Under the pieces are notes generated by a model, which was not told the DNA's origin, searched no databases, and was given only the letters and a program-made list of their open reading frames with translations. Of a stretch of DNA of 5,605 nucleotides, positions 1 through 5,605 are shown in pieces; position 1 is the first letter of the stretch; each line of letters starts with the position of its first letter. The DNA is from Bacteroidales bacterium (GTDB lineage: Bacteria > Bacteroidota > Bacteroidia > Bacteroidales > UBA7960), in NCBI GenBank assembly GCA_007128045.1, contig SKYG01000133.1, positions 1 to 5,605 on the forward strand. Direction: 5' to 3'. A program made the position numbers and the translations under genes.

Positions 1-102
1 AATATATTTAATAATGTTGTTAATCGAATTTAAGGACGCACGAAATTACGAAAAAAAAGTGTATTTCATGGACTGGAAAACCAGGTAAATTCAATATTTT
101 TC

Positions 103-127
103 TAACAATTTCCGTTATTAATTGTTA
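103..127. promoter_or_regulatory. 8-bp inverted repeat upstream of clpC (possible operator)
   Basis: TAACAATT (103-110) and AATTGTTA (120-127) form a perfect 8-bp inverted repeat with a 9-base spacer, about 40 bases upstream of the proposed clpC -7 element. A second, overlapping repeat pairs TTAATT (118-123) with AATTAA (130-135). Both lie upstream of the expected transcript start, so they would act as DNA sites rather than RNA hairpins. The arm-spacer-arm geometry resembles a repressor operator such as CIRCE (9-bp arms, 9-base spacer), but the sequence matches neither CIRCE nor the CtsR operator. The region is very AT-rich, so chance is a real alternative. Confidence 0.25.
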
Positions 128-168
128 ATAATTAAATGTTACTTTATCGCAGTTCTGGATTATTGTTT

Positions 169-176
169 TACTTTTG
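169..176 (+). promoter_or_regulatory. Bacteroidetes-type -7 promoter element for clpC
   Basis: TACTTTTG at 169-176 matches the Bacteroidetes primary sigma factor -7 consensus TAnnTTTG at all six fixed bases. A weak -33 candidate, TTTAT, lies at 143-147, about 21 bases upstream. The element ends 21 bases before the clpC ATG, so the transcript would start near 183 and have a very short, AT-rich 5' leader. No Shine-Dalgarno sequence precedes the ATG, which is normal for this phylum. The position and exact -7 match support the call; the poor -33 element weakens it. Confidence 0.5.
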
Positions 177-197
177 AATTAGATTTATAAATATTAT

Positions 198-2747
198 ATG
201 GAAGCAAAATTTTCACCAAGGGTTAAAGATGTAATTACCTACAGTCGCGAAGAGGCTTTGCGGAATGGAAATGACTATATTGGGATAGAGCATCTGATAC
301 TTGGATTGATTCGCGAGGGCGAAGGATTGGCCATACATATCCTGATTAGTTTGGGCGTGGATATCCCCCGGGTTAAGTCGACCATCGAATTGACCATTAA
401 GGGAAACATGCCGCAAAACAGAAGTATTGAAAACATACCTTTGGTTAGGCAGGCAGAACGTGTACTAAAGGTTACTTACCTGGAAGCCAAATTATTTAAA
501 AGTGATTTAATTGGGACAGAACATTTGCTGTTGTCTATATTAAAAGACCAGGATAACTTTGCCACCAAGCTATTATCCCAGTATGGAGTTGATTATGAGA
601 GCGTTAAAGAGGAAGTAGACCTGTTTAACTCAGGAGCAAAACCAAATCCCGAACTTGGCGTTCGTGATGAATTGTCTCAGAGCGACGATGATGATATGCC
701 AGAAGGCAGTAGTGGGTTTGGGTCATCCTATAAAAAATCTGGTGAGAAGTCAAAAACCCCTGTACTTGACAATTTTGGACGCGACCTGACAAAAGCGGCT
801 GAAGAAGACAGGCTTGACCCGGTCGTAGGCAGGGAAAAAGAGCTGGAACGTATCGCACAGATCCTGTCCCGCAGAAAAAAGAACAACCCCATTCTTATTG
901 GTGAGCCTGGTGTGGGAAAATCTGCCATTGCAGAAGGTCTGGCACTTAGAATCGTTCAACGTAAAGTCTCCAGGGCATTATTTAACAAACGTATCGTTAC
1001 CCTGGATATCGCTTCGCTTGTAGCGGGCACCAAATATCGCGGGCAATTTGAAGAGAGAATGAAAGCCCTTTTAAATGAGCTGGAGAAAAATCAGGATGTC
1101 ATATTGTTTATCGACGAATTGCATACCATTGTTGGTGCCGGGGGGGCCTCCGGCTCACTGGATGCGTCCAATATGTTCAAACCCGCCCTGGCCCGTGGCG
1201 AACTTCAATGTATTGGAGCAACCACCCTGGATGAATATCGCCAGCATATTGAAAAAGACGGAGCGCTTGAACGACGGTTCCAAAAGATTCTTATTGACCC
1301 CACAAGTGCTGACGAAACGGTAGAAATATTAAACAACATCAAAAAGAAATACGAAGATCATCATCTGGTTACCTATTCTCAAGCAGCTATTAAAGCGTGT
1401 GTACACCTTACCGACAGATACCTTAGCGATAGGTGTTTACCGGATAAAGCCATTGACGCCCTTGATGAAGCTGGCTCAAGGGTACATATAACCAACATCC
1501 GGGTACCAGAGGCTATAATAAATATTGAAAATCAGATAGACACCATTCGTGAAGACAAGACCACAGCCATAAAAAGCCAGAAGTATGAATTGGCTGCCAA
1601 GTTTCGTGACCAGGAACGGGAACTGATGGATCAGTTGGAGCGGGAAAAAAGAAAATGGGAAGAAGAGTCGCAGCTCCACAGAGAGGTAGTCAGCGAACAG
1701 AATGTCTCAGAAGTAGTTTCCATGATGACCGGAGTACCGGTGCAGCGAATCGCTTTAAATGAGAGCGAAAGGCTTATCAGCATGGAAAAAGACCTGGAGA
1801 AGAGCGTGATCGGTCAGAACGATGCCATATCGAAAGTGGTACGAAGTATTCGCCGGAACAGAGCTGGTCTTAAAGACCCCAACAAACCAATCGGTTCGTT
1901 TATATTCCTAGGACCAACAGGTGTCGGAAAAACACACCTGGCCAAAGTGCTCTCACACCACCTTTTCGATTCTGACGAAGCCCTGATTCGTATCGATATG
2001 AGTGAATATATGGAGAAGTTTGCTGTTAGCAGGCTTATAGGTGCTCCTCCCGGATATGTTGGTTATGAGGAAGGCGGACAACTTACTGAAAAAGTAAGAA
2101 GAAAACCTTATTCTGTATTGCTGCTTGATGAAATTGAGAAAGCACATCCCGATGTGTTTCATTTACTGCTGCAGATGCTTGACGATGGACAACTTACAGA
2201 TAGTTTGGGAAGGAGAATCGACTTTAAAAATACCATCATCATCATGACCTCAAACATTGGGTCAAGGCAATTAAAGGACTTTGGAATGGGAGTTGGATTT
2301 AATACGCCCGCGAAACAATCTGCCTCCAAAGAATACTCTATAGGCGTAATTGAAAACGCCTTAAAAAAAGCATTTGCCCCGGAATTTCTGAACCGTGTTG
2401 ACGATGTAGTTATCTTTGACTCCCTCGAGAAAGAACATATCTTCAAAATTATTGATATTGAACTTGCAAAACTTTACAAGCGCATTGTCGATATGGGTTA
2501 CAAGATCAACCTTACAGATGCAGCGAAAGAATTCATTGCTGAAAAAGGATGGGATCCCTCATTTGGAGCCAGACCATTGAAGCGTGCCATTCAGAAATAC
2601 CTGGAAGACCCCCTTGCTGAAGAAATTATCAAGTCTCATGTATCAGAAGGAGATACAATAAAAATAGATTACGACCAAGATGGTAGCGAGGTAAAAATAT
2701 CTGTTAGCAAATCAGAAAGTAAATCTGAATCTGAAACGACCAAATAA
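198..2747 (+). CDS. clpC: ClpC, ATP-dependent Clp protease ATP-binding subunit (AAA+ unfoldase)
   Basis: This 849-residue Hsp100 unfoldase uses ATP to unfold substrates and thread them into the ClpP peptidase in the cytoplasm. The N-terminal domain has two Clp repeats, marked by GIEH (29-32) and GTEH (106-109). A flexible acidic and Gly/Ser-rich linker follows (about 157-188, with DDDD at 163-166). The first AAA+ module has Walker A GEPGVGKS (235-242), pore loop KYRG (279-282), Walker B LFIDE (303-307), sensor GATT (340-343) and arginine finger ERRF (358-361). The middle domain contains a UVR-like coiled coil (about 455-490), which is typical of ClpC and argues against ClpA and ClpB. The second module has Walker A GPTGVGKT (572-579), pore loop GYVG (619-622), Walker B LLLDE (641-645), arginine finger R733 and sensor-2 GARP (790-793). 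A VGF tripeptide (699-701) sits where the ClpP-docking loop is expected. All catalytic motifs are intact. The tail (about 833-849) is rich in Ser, Lys and Glu. It is slightly longer than Bacillus ClpC (about 810), mainly through linker and tail. Adaptors and ClpP are not in the window. Confidence 0.97.
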   Translation: MEAKFSPRVKDVITYSREEALRNGNDYIGIEHLILGLIREGEGLAIHILISLGVDIPRVKSTIELTIKGNMPQNRSIENIPLVRQAERVLKVTYLEAKLFKSDLIGTEHLLLSILKDQDNFATKLLSQYGVDYESVKEEVDLFNSGAKPNPELGVRDELSQSDDDDMPEGSSGFGSSYKKSGEKSKTPVLDNFGRDLTKAAEEDRLDPVVGREKELERIAQILSRRKKNNPILIGEPGVGKSAIAEGLALRIVQRKVSRALFNKRIVTLDIASLVAGTKYRGQFEERMKALLNELEKNQDVILFIDELHTIVGAGGASGSLDASNMFKPALARGELQCIGATTLDEYRQHIEKDGALERRFQKILIDPTSADETVEILNNIKKKYEDHHLVTYSQAAIKACVHLTDRYLSDRCLPDKAIDALDEAGSRVHITNIRVPEAIINIENQIDTIREDKTTAIKSQKYELAAKFRDQERELMDQLEREKRKWEEESQLHREVVSEQNVSEVVSMMTGVPVQRIALNESERLISMEKDLEKSVIGQNDAISKVVRSIRRNRAGLKDPNKPIGSFIFLGPTGVGKTHLAKVLSHHLFDSDEALIRIDMSEYMEKFAVSRLIGAPPGYVGYEEGGQLTEKVRRKPYSVLLLDEIEKAHPDVFHLLLQMLDDGQLTDSLGRRIDFKNTIIIMTSNIGSRQLKDFGMGVGFNTPAKQSASKEYSIGVIENALKKAFAPEFLNRVDDVVIFDSLEKEHIFKIIDIELAKLYKRIVDMGYKINLTDAAKEFIAEKGWDPSFGARPLKRAIQKYLEDPLAEEIIKSHVSEGDTIKIDYDQDGSEVKISVSKSESKSESETTK

Positions 2748-2756
2748 AGAATTGGT
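2739..2756. terminator. Weak hairpin across the convergent stop codons (possible shared terminator)
   Basis: ACCAA (2739-2743) and TTGGT (2752-2756) can pair as a 5-bp stem with an 8-base loop. The hairpin spans the clpC stop codon and touches the acyl-CoA dehydrogenase stop codon. The intergenic gap is only 8 bases, so any intrinsic terminator must overlap coding sequence. The stem is short and no clear T-run follows on the plus strand, so this is only a candidate. Termination may instead be Rho-dependent, or the two transcripts may overlap. Confidence 0.2.
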
Positions 2757-4540
2757 TAAAACTTGTATACATTATCTTCAATAAGCCTGGCTGCAATTCT
2801 GCGCCGGGCTTCTTTCACATTAACACCTTTGCAGGTTGTCAACGATCCGATAGCCGTTACAAGTTGTTCTGTGTCATCTTCACCATCTAAAGAATAGATG
2901 GCATCCATGGCAAATTTCCTCACCTTATTGACCGCATCATAAACATATACATCAAGGATATCTTTGTATAGTGAGGCTTCCGATCCCTTCATGGGCTCAA
3001 TTTTTTCCACCCGTAATGCCAAAGATTCAGAAATATATACTTCAGTGATCATGTCAGCCATATTGTTCATTACTTCCTGTTCCCTGGAAATTTTCTTTCC
3101 AAAAACCTTTATGGCAGCATGCATGACCAACAATACAGTTTTCTTCAGGTTCTTAATGGTGCGTTGCTTTTCCTGGTAGTATGATTCGCCTTCCACAAAA
3201 CCATCAGAGATAGTATTCAGGTTATCAAACAATTCCTGTGCCTGACCGAACAGATCATACTCCCCTTTCATGGAACGTTTCATGGCGGTATCTGTTATCA
3301 GCATCCGGTTTATCTCATTCGTACCCTCAAATATTCTGTTGATTCGTGAGTCGCGGTATCCTCTTTCTACATTCATTTCTGCTGAATAACCCATGCCACC
3401 ATGAATCTGAACTGCTTCATCAACCACGTAATCAAGCATCTCTGATCCATAAACCTTTAAAATGGCATCTTCAACGGCATAGTGGCTGATGGCATCAATC
3501 GCCCCCCTGCCAATATCGCATCCTTCGGTATGTTTAAACCGCTCCATCAAATCATCGATATCCTTACTTACCCTGTATATGGCAGATTCATGGGCAAATA
3601 CCCGGATAACCATCTCAGCAAGCTTGTGTTGTATGGCGCCAAAAGTAGAAATTAACACACAAAATTGTTTGCGTTCATTGGCATACCTGACAGAGTCGGT
3701 TATGGCCATTTTTGCAGCACCTATTACATTAGCTCCTAGTTTCATCCTGCCCATATGGAGGATGCTCAGCGCAATACGAAAACCCTCTCCCCTGCTGCCC
3801 AGAAGATTCTCAACAGGCACTTTTACATCGTTATAGTATATTTGAGCCGTTGAGGAACCTTTGATACCCATTTTATGCTCATCAGGCCCTATAACAACAC
3901 CAGGCATGGAGCTGTCAACAATAAATGCACTCAATATCCTGTCATTATCGATCTTGGCAAAAACAACCTGGGTGTCGCAAAAACCAGCATTGGTGATCCA
4001 CATCTTCTGTCCGTTGAGAACATAATGTGAGCCATCGGCTGACAAAGTGGCATTGGATTTTCCTGAGTTGGCATCACTACCAGCTCCTGGCTCAGTGAGA
4101 CAATAGGCACCCAGGAGCTCCCCGGTTGCCAATTTAGTCACGTACTTCTGTCGTTGCTCCTCATTGCCGTAATACATGATTGGCAGCGTACCTATCCCAC
4201 AATGAGCCATAAAAGCCACAGAGAATGAGTACCCGGCACCGATAGTTTCAGCGGCCAGCATCTGGGTAACAAACGACTGACCAAAACCACCGTACTCCTC
4301 AGGAATAGATATGCCCATCAACCCCAAATCACCGGATTTCTTAAGAATGGATTTCATTAGCTCCCTGTCGCCCTTATCGAGGTTATCCAGGTTGGGATAC
4401 ACTTCTGCTTCCAAAAAATCAGCACAGGTCTGTGCAATCATTTTCTGCTCCTCATCATAGTCTTCCGGAACAAATACATCTTTTGCCTCTACTTCACTTA
4501 CAAGAAATTCACCGCTTTTCAGGTATTTTTTTTTGTCCAT
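2756..4540 (-). CDS. Acyl-CoA dehydrogenase, long FadE/VLCAD-like form
   Basis: This 594-residue flavoenzyme is predicted to catalyse the first step of beta-oxidation, converting acyl-CoA to trans-2-enoyl-CoA with FAD and passing electrons to electron transfer flavoprotein. The order is N-terminal helical domain (about 30-140), beta domain with the signatures LTEPGAGSDA (148-157) and WITNAG (181-186), and C-terminal helical domain (about 250-420). QIHGGMGY (378-385) and IFEGTNEI (403-410) are present; E405 in the EGT motif is the expected catalytic base. About 170 further residues (425-594) form an extra helical domain, as in VLCAD/ACAD9 and the roughly 590-600-residue bacterial FadE proteins; short acyl-CoA dehydrogenases end near 380-400. 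This suggests medium- to long-chain substrates, but chain length cannot be read from sequence. The flavin-region motif reads ERKQFCVLIS (289-298), where Gly is usual at C294. The gene lies 66 bases downstream of the CCG protein on the same strand, so cotranscription is likely. The start at 4540 has no Shine-Dalgarno, but a full N-terminus follows it. Confidence 0.93.
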   Translation of the reverse strand: MDKKKYLKSGEFLVSEVEAKDVFVPEDYDEEQKMIAQTCADFLEAEVYPNLDNLDKGDRELMKSILKKSGDLGLMGISIPEEYGGFGQSFVTQMLAAETIGAGYSFSVAFMAHCGIGTLPIMYYGNEEQRQKYVTKLATGELLGAYCLTEPGAGSDANSGKSNATLSADGSHYVLNGQKMWITNAGFCDTQVVFAKIDNDRILSAFIVDSSMPGVVIGPDEHKMGIKGSSTAQIYYNDVKVPVENLLGSRGEGFRIALSILHMGRMKLGANVIGAAKMAITDSVRYANERKQFCVLISTFGAIQHKLAEMVIRVFAHESAIYRVSKDIDDLMERFKHTEGCDIGRGAIDAISHYAVEDAILKVYGSEMLDYVVDEAVQIHGGMGYSAEMNVERGYRDSRINRIFEGTNEINRMLITDTAMKRSMKGEYDLFGQAQELFDNLNTISDGFVEGESYYQEKQRTIKNLKKTVLLVMHAAIKVFGKKISREQEVMNNMADMITEVYISESLALRVEKIEPMKGSEASLYKDILDVYVYDAVNKVRKFAMDAIYSLDGEDDTEQLVTAIGSLTTCKGVNVKEARRRIAARLIEDNVYKF

Positions 4541-4606
4541 GTCTTGAAACTGTTTATTTATTAGTTAAAGTCTGTCTATTAAGTCGGGGGTCTGGATAGA
4601 TACTAT

Positions 4607-5404
4607 TTAGTTGCCCAACGCCAGGGCAATGAGTTCTGCAATGTCGTAATTCTTTATTTCTTCCTCTTTGTTCTTATATTTAATTCCATCTGTCATCATG
4701 GTCATACAAAACGGACAAGCTGTTGCAATGATGGTTGGATTGGTTTTCAATGCCTCTTCTGTACGTTCAATAAACACCTCTTTTTCGCCCTTCTCGGCTT
4801 CTTTGAACATCTGCCCTCCTCCGGCCCCACAGCATAATGCAAACTGCTTGTTTCTTTCCATCTCAATCATTTCGCCTGACAGTGTTTGGAGAATTTTCCG
4901 CGGAGGTTCGTATATTCCGTTGGCCCTGCCCAAATAACATGGATCATGATAGGTGATCTTCACCCGTGAAAATGGTTCGTGGTTTAGCTGTAAAGTTCCA
5001 TCATGAATAGCATCTGAGAGAAAATCAACATAACTGATCACCTCAAAGCTACCGCCCAGGTCAGGGTATTCATTCTTAAAGATGTTGTAACAATGTGGAC
5101 ATATAGTGATGATCTTCTTTATGTCATAAGCATGAAACAACTCAATAAGTTGTAAAGCCTGCATTTGAAAAAGCATTTCATTGCCAGCACGCCTTGCCGG
5201 ATCACCGGTACAAGATTCTTCCTTTCCCAAAACGGCATAACTCGTTCCCAGATGATTTAAAATACGGGCAAAAGCCCTGGTAACTCTCTTGTACCTGTCA
5301 TCAAATGCGCCGGCACACCCGACCCAAAACAGAAATTCAGGTTGTTCTCCCCTGGCAGCTAAATCTGCCATCACCGGCACCTCAAGTTTTTCTTTAACAG
5401 ACAT
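4607..5404 (-). CDS. CCG-domain (Fe-S)-binding protein, C-terminal half of an FadF/EMO-like ETF:menaquinone oxidoreductase
   Basis: This 265-residue protein has two cysteine-rich CCG modules of the HdrB/HdrD/GlpC type, which bind iron-sulfur clusters. The second module is canonical: C156 (HDPCYLGR), C191-C192-G193, then C230 and C233 (CPFC). The first is degenerate in its central pair: C30 (WVGCAG), C65-T66-G67 (CTGDPARR), then C102 and C105 (CPHC). There is no signal peptide or membrane segment, so it is probably a cytoplasmic subunit docked to a membrane partner. In FadF/EMO proteins of many other bacteria this region is the C-terminal part of one long chain; here it is a separate gene, as I recall for other Bacteroidetes. 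The partner's C-terminus is encoded just upstream (5526-5605) and an acyl-CoA dehydrogenase lies downstream, which favours electron transfer from ETF to menaquinone. A lactate- or glycolate-oxidase role (LutA/GlcF type) is less likely given these neighbours. The ATG at 5402-5404 is the first in frame after an upstream stop at 5438-5440. No Shine-Dalgarno is visible. Confidence 0.88.
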   Translation of the reverse strand: MSVKEKLEVPVMADLAARGEQPEFLFWVGCAGAFDDRYKRVTRAFARILNHLGTSYAVLGKEESCTGDPARRAGNEMLFQMQALQLIELFHAYDIKKIITICPHCYNIFKNEYPDLGGSFEVISYVDFLSDAIHDGTLQLNHEPFSRVKITYHDPCYLGRANGIYEPPRKILQTLSGEMIEMERNKQFALCCGAGGGQMFKEAEKGEKEVFIERTEEALKTNPTIIATACPFCMTMMTDGIKYKNKEEEIKNYDIAELIALALGN

Positions 5405-5410
5405 AATTTC

Positions 5411-5424
5411 TTGTAATTGTACAA
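5411..5424. repeat. Short inverted repeat just upstream of the CCG gene
   Basis: TTGTA (5411-5415) and TACAA (5420-5424) form a perfect 5-bp inverted repeat with a 4-base loop, 6 bases upstream of the start codon at 5404. In the transcript it would form a weak AT-rich hairpin close to the ribosome entry region. It could be an operator half-site pair, but it is short and may be chance. Confidence 0.15.
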
Positions 5425-5440
5425 CCGTTATGAATCTCTA

Positions 5441-5518
5441 ACTAAGTAGTGGCTGTCCATAATGTCCGATATCTGCGTTACGCTCGTCCGAAAATTGCTC
5501 ATTTACGACAATGTAAAA
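5441..5518. repeat. Candidate dispersed repeat in the spacer between the two Fe-S subunit genes
   Basis: This part of the 121-base spacer is non-coding and contrasts with the AT-rich gaps elsewhere in the window. It contains two direct copies of GTCCGA (5464-5469 and 5486-5491), a small palindrome GCGT-T-ACGC (5475-5483), and a 5-bp hairpin TTTAC/GTAAA (5502-5506 with 5513-5517). The string from about 5471 to 5517 resembles short dispersed intergenic repeats I recall from Bacteroidetes genomes. That resemblance is from memory, and a single copy in this window cannot prove repetition. No TAnnTTTG-type promoter for the CCG gene was found here. Confidence 0.4.
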
Positions 5519-5525
5519 ATACATC

Positions 5526-5605
5526 CTACCCAACCCAATTCATACGATCTTCGTTAGAAAACTGCCATGGAGCGCCATTATTTTCAATATTTGAAAAGGT
5601 GGTGT
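5526..5605 (-). CDS. C-terminal end of the membrane/4Fe-4S partner subunit (partial)
   Basis: An open frame enters from the right edge of the window and ends at the TAG at 5526-5528, giving 25 residues. It contains NIENNGAPWQFS followed by EDRMNW, and ends NWVG. This matches, from memory, the conserved C-terminus of the roughly 440-residue Bacteroidetes proteins that combine several transmembrane helices with two [4Fe-4S] motifs and sit directly before the CCG-domain gene. In fused FadF/EMO proteins the equivalent stretch links the ferredoxin-like domain to the CCG domain. The frame stops exactly where that linker would lead into the CCG part, so the two genes look like halves of one enzyme. 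The helices and cluster-binding cysteines lie outside the window and cannot be checked. Because only the tail is visible, family assignment depends on this motif and on the neighbouring gene. Confidence 0.7.
   Translation of the reverse strand, partial: TTFSNIENNGAPWQFSNEDRMNWVG

Noticed and set aside
14..88. A 24-codon plus-strand open frame that is also open to the left edge
   Set aside because: It is short and AT-rich, has no recognisable motif, and overlaps the possible divergent promoter. It could be the tail of an upstream gene, but the window gives too little to support a call.
103..197. CIRCE (HrcA) or CtsR operator upstream of clpC
   Set aside because: Neither the TTAGCACTC/GAGTGCTAA pair nor a GGTCAAA-type heptad is present between 1 and 197.
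2159..2446. 95-codon minus-strand open frame inside clpC
   Set aside because: It is antisense to the conserved second AAA+ module and has no recognisable protein features.
198..2747. Assignment as ClpB disaggregase or ClpA
   Set aside because: The middle region is a short UVR-like segment rather than the long ClpB coiled coil, and a VGF ClpP-docking tripeptide is present, which ClpB lacks. The UVR-like segment and two Clp repeats fit ClpC better than ClpA.
3489..3836. 115-codon plus-strand open frame inside the acyl-CoA dehydrogenase gene
   Set aside because: It lies antisense within a well-conserved gene and its translation shows no family resemblance. It is a shadow frame.
4541..4606. TCTAT/ATAGA pairing in the gap between the CCG and dehydrogenase genes, considered as a terminator
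   Set aside because: The stem is only 5 bp with a loop of about 17 bases and no following T-run on the minus strand. It is too weak to break the operon.
5446..5525. Frameshift continuation of the partial upstream gene into the spacer
   Set aside because: Reading past the TAG at 5526-5528 reaches another stop after about eight codons. The tail already ends at the expected C-terminal motif, so this looks like a true end rather than a broken gene.

Overview
The window looks like chromosomal DNA of a Bacteroidetes (Bacteroidota) bacterium, probably an environmental lineage with moderate GC. Several signs agree. The gaps between genes are AT-rich, and no start codon is preceded by a clear Shine-Dalgarno sequence. 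A TAnnTTTG-type -7 element lies just upstream of the first gene. The proteins resemble Bacteroidetes versions of their families, including a quinone-reducing iron-sulfur enzyme that is split into two genes. The assignment rests on these features and on recalled family sequences, not on a search.

Layout. Positions 1-197 are a non-coding AT-rich leader with inverted repeats and a promoter. Positions 198-2747 (+) encode a complete ClpC AAA+ unfoldase, the regulatory partner of ClpP. Only 8 bases separate its stop from the stop of the convergent gene at 2756-4540 (-), a 594-residue acyl-CoA dehydrogenase of the long FadE/VLCAD-like type. Upstream of that on the same strand is a 265-residue CCG-domain iron-sulfur protein (4607-5404). 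After a 121-base spacer comes the last 25 codons of another gene (5526-5605), whose C-terminus matches the membrane/4Fe-4S partner of the CCG protein.

How the genes work together. The three minus-strand genes run in the order Fe-S membrane subunit (partial), CCG subunit, acyl-CoA dehydrogenase, and probably form one functional unit for fatty acid beta-oxidation. The dehydrogenase would oxidise acyl-CoA and pass electrons to electron transfer flavoprotein, which is not in the window. The two iron-sulfur proteins would together make an FadF/EMO-like ETF:menaquinone oxidoreductase that returns those electrons to the quinone pool. clpC is a separate protein quality-control unit on the opposite strand.

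Most of the window is ordinary conserved housekeeping and catabolic DNA, and I see no clearly undescribed system. The parts most worth a second look are the repeat-like spacer between the two halves of the iron-sulfur enzyme, the split itself, and the inverted repeat upstream of clpC.
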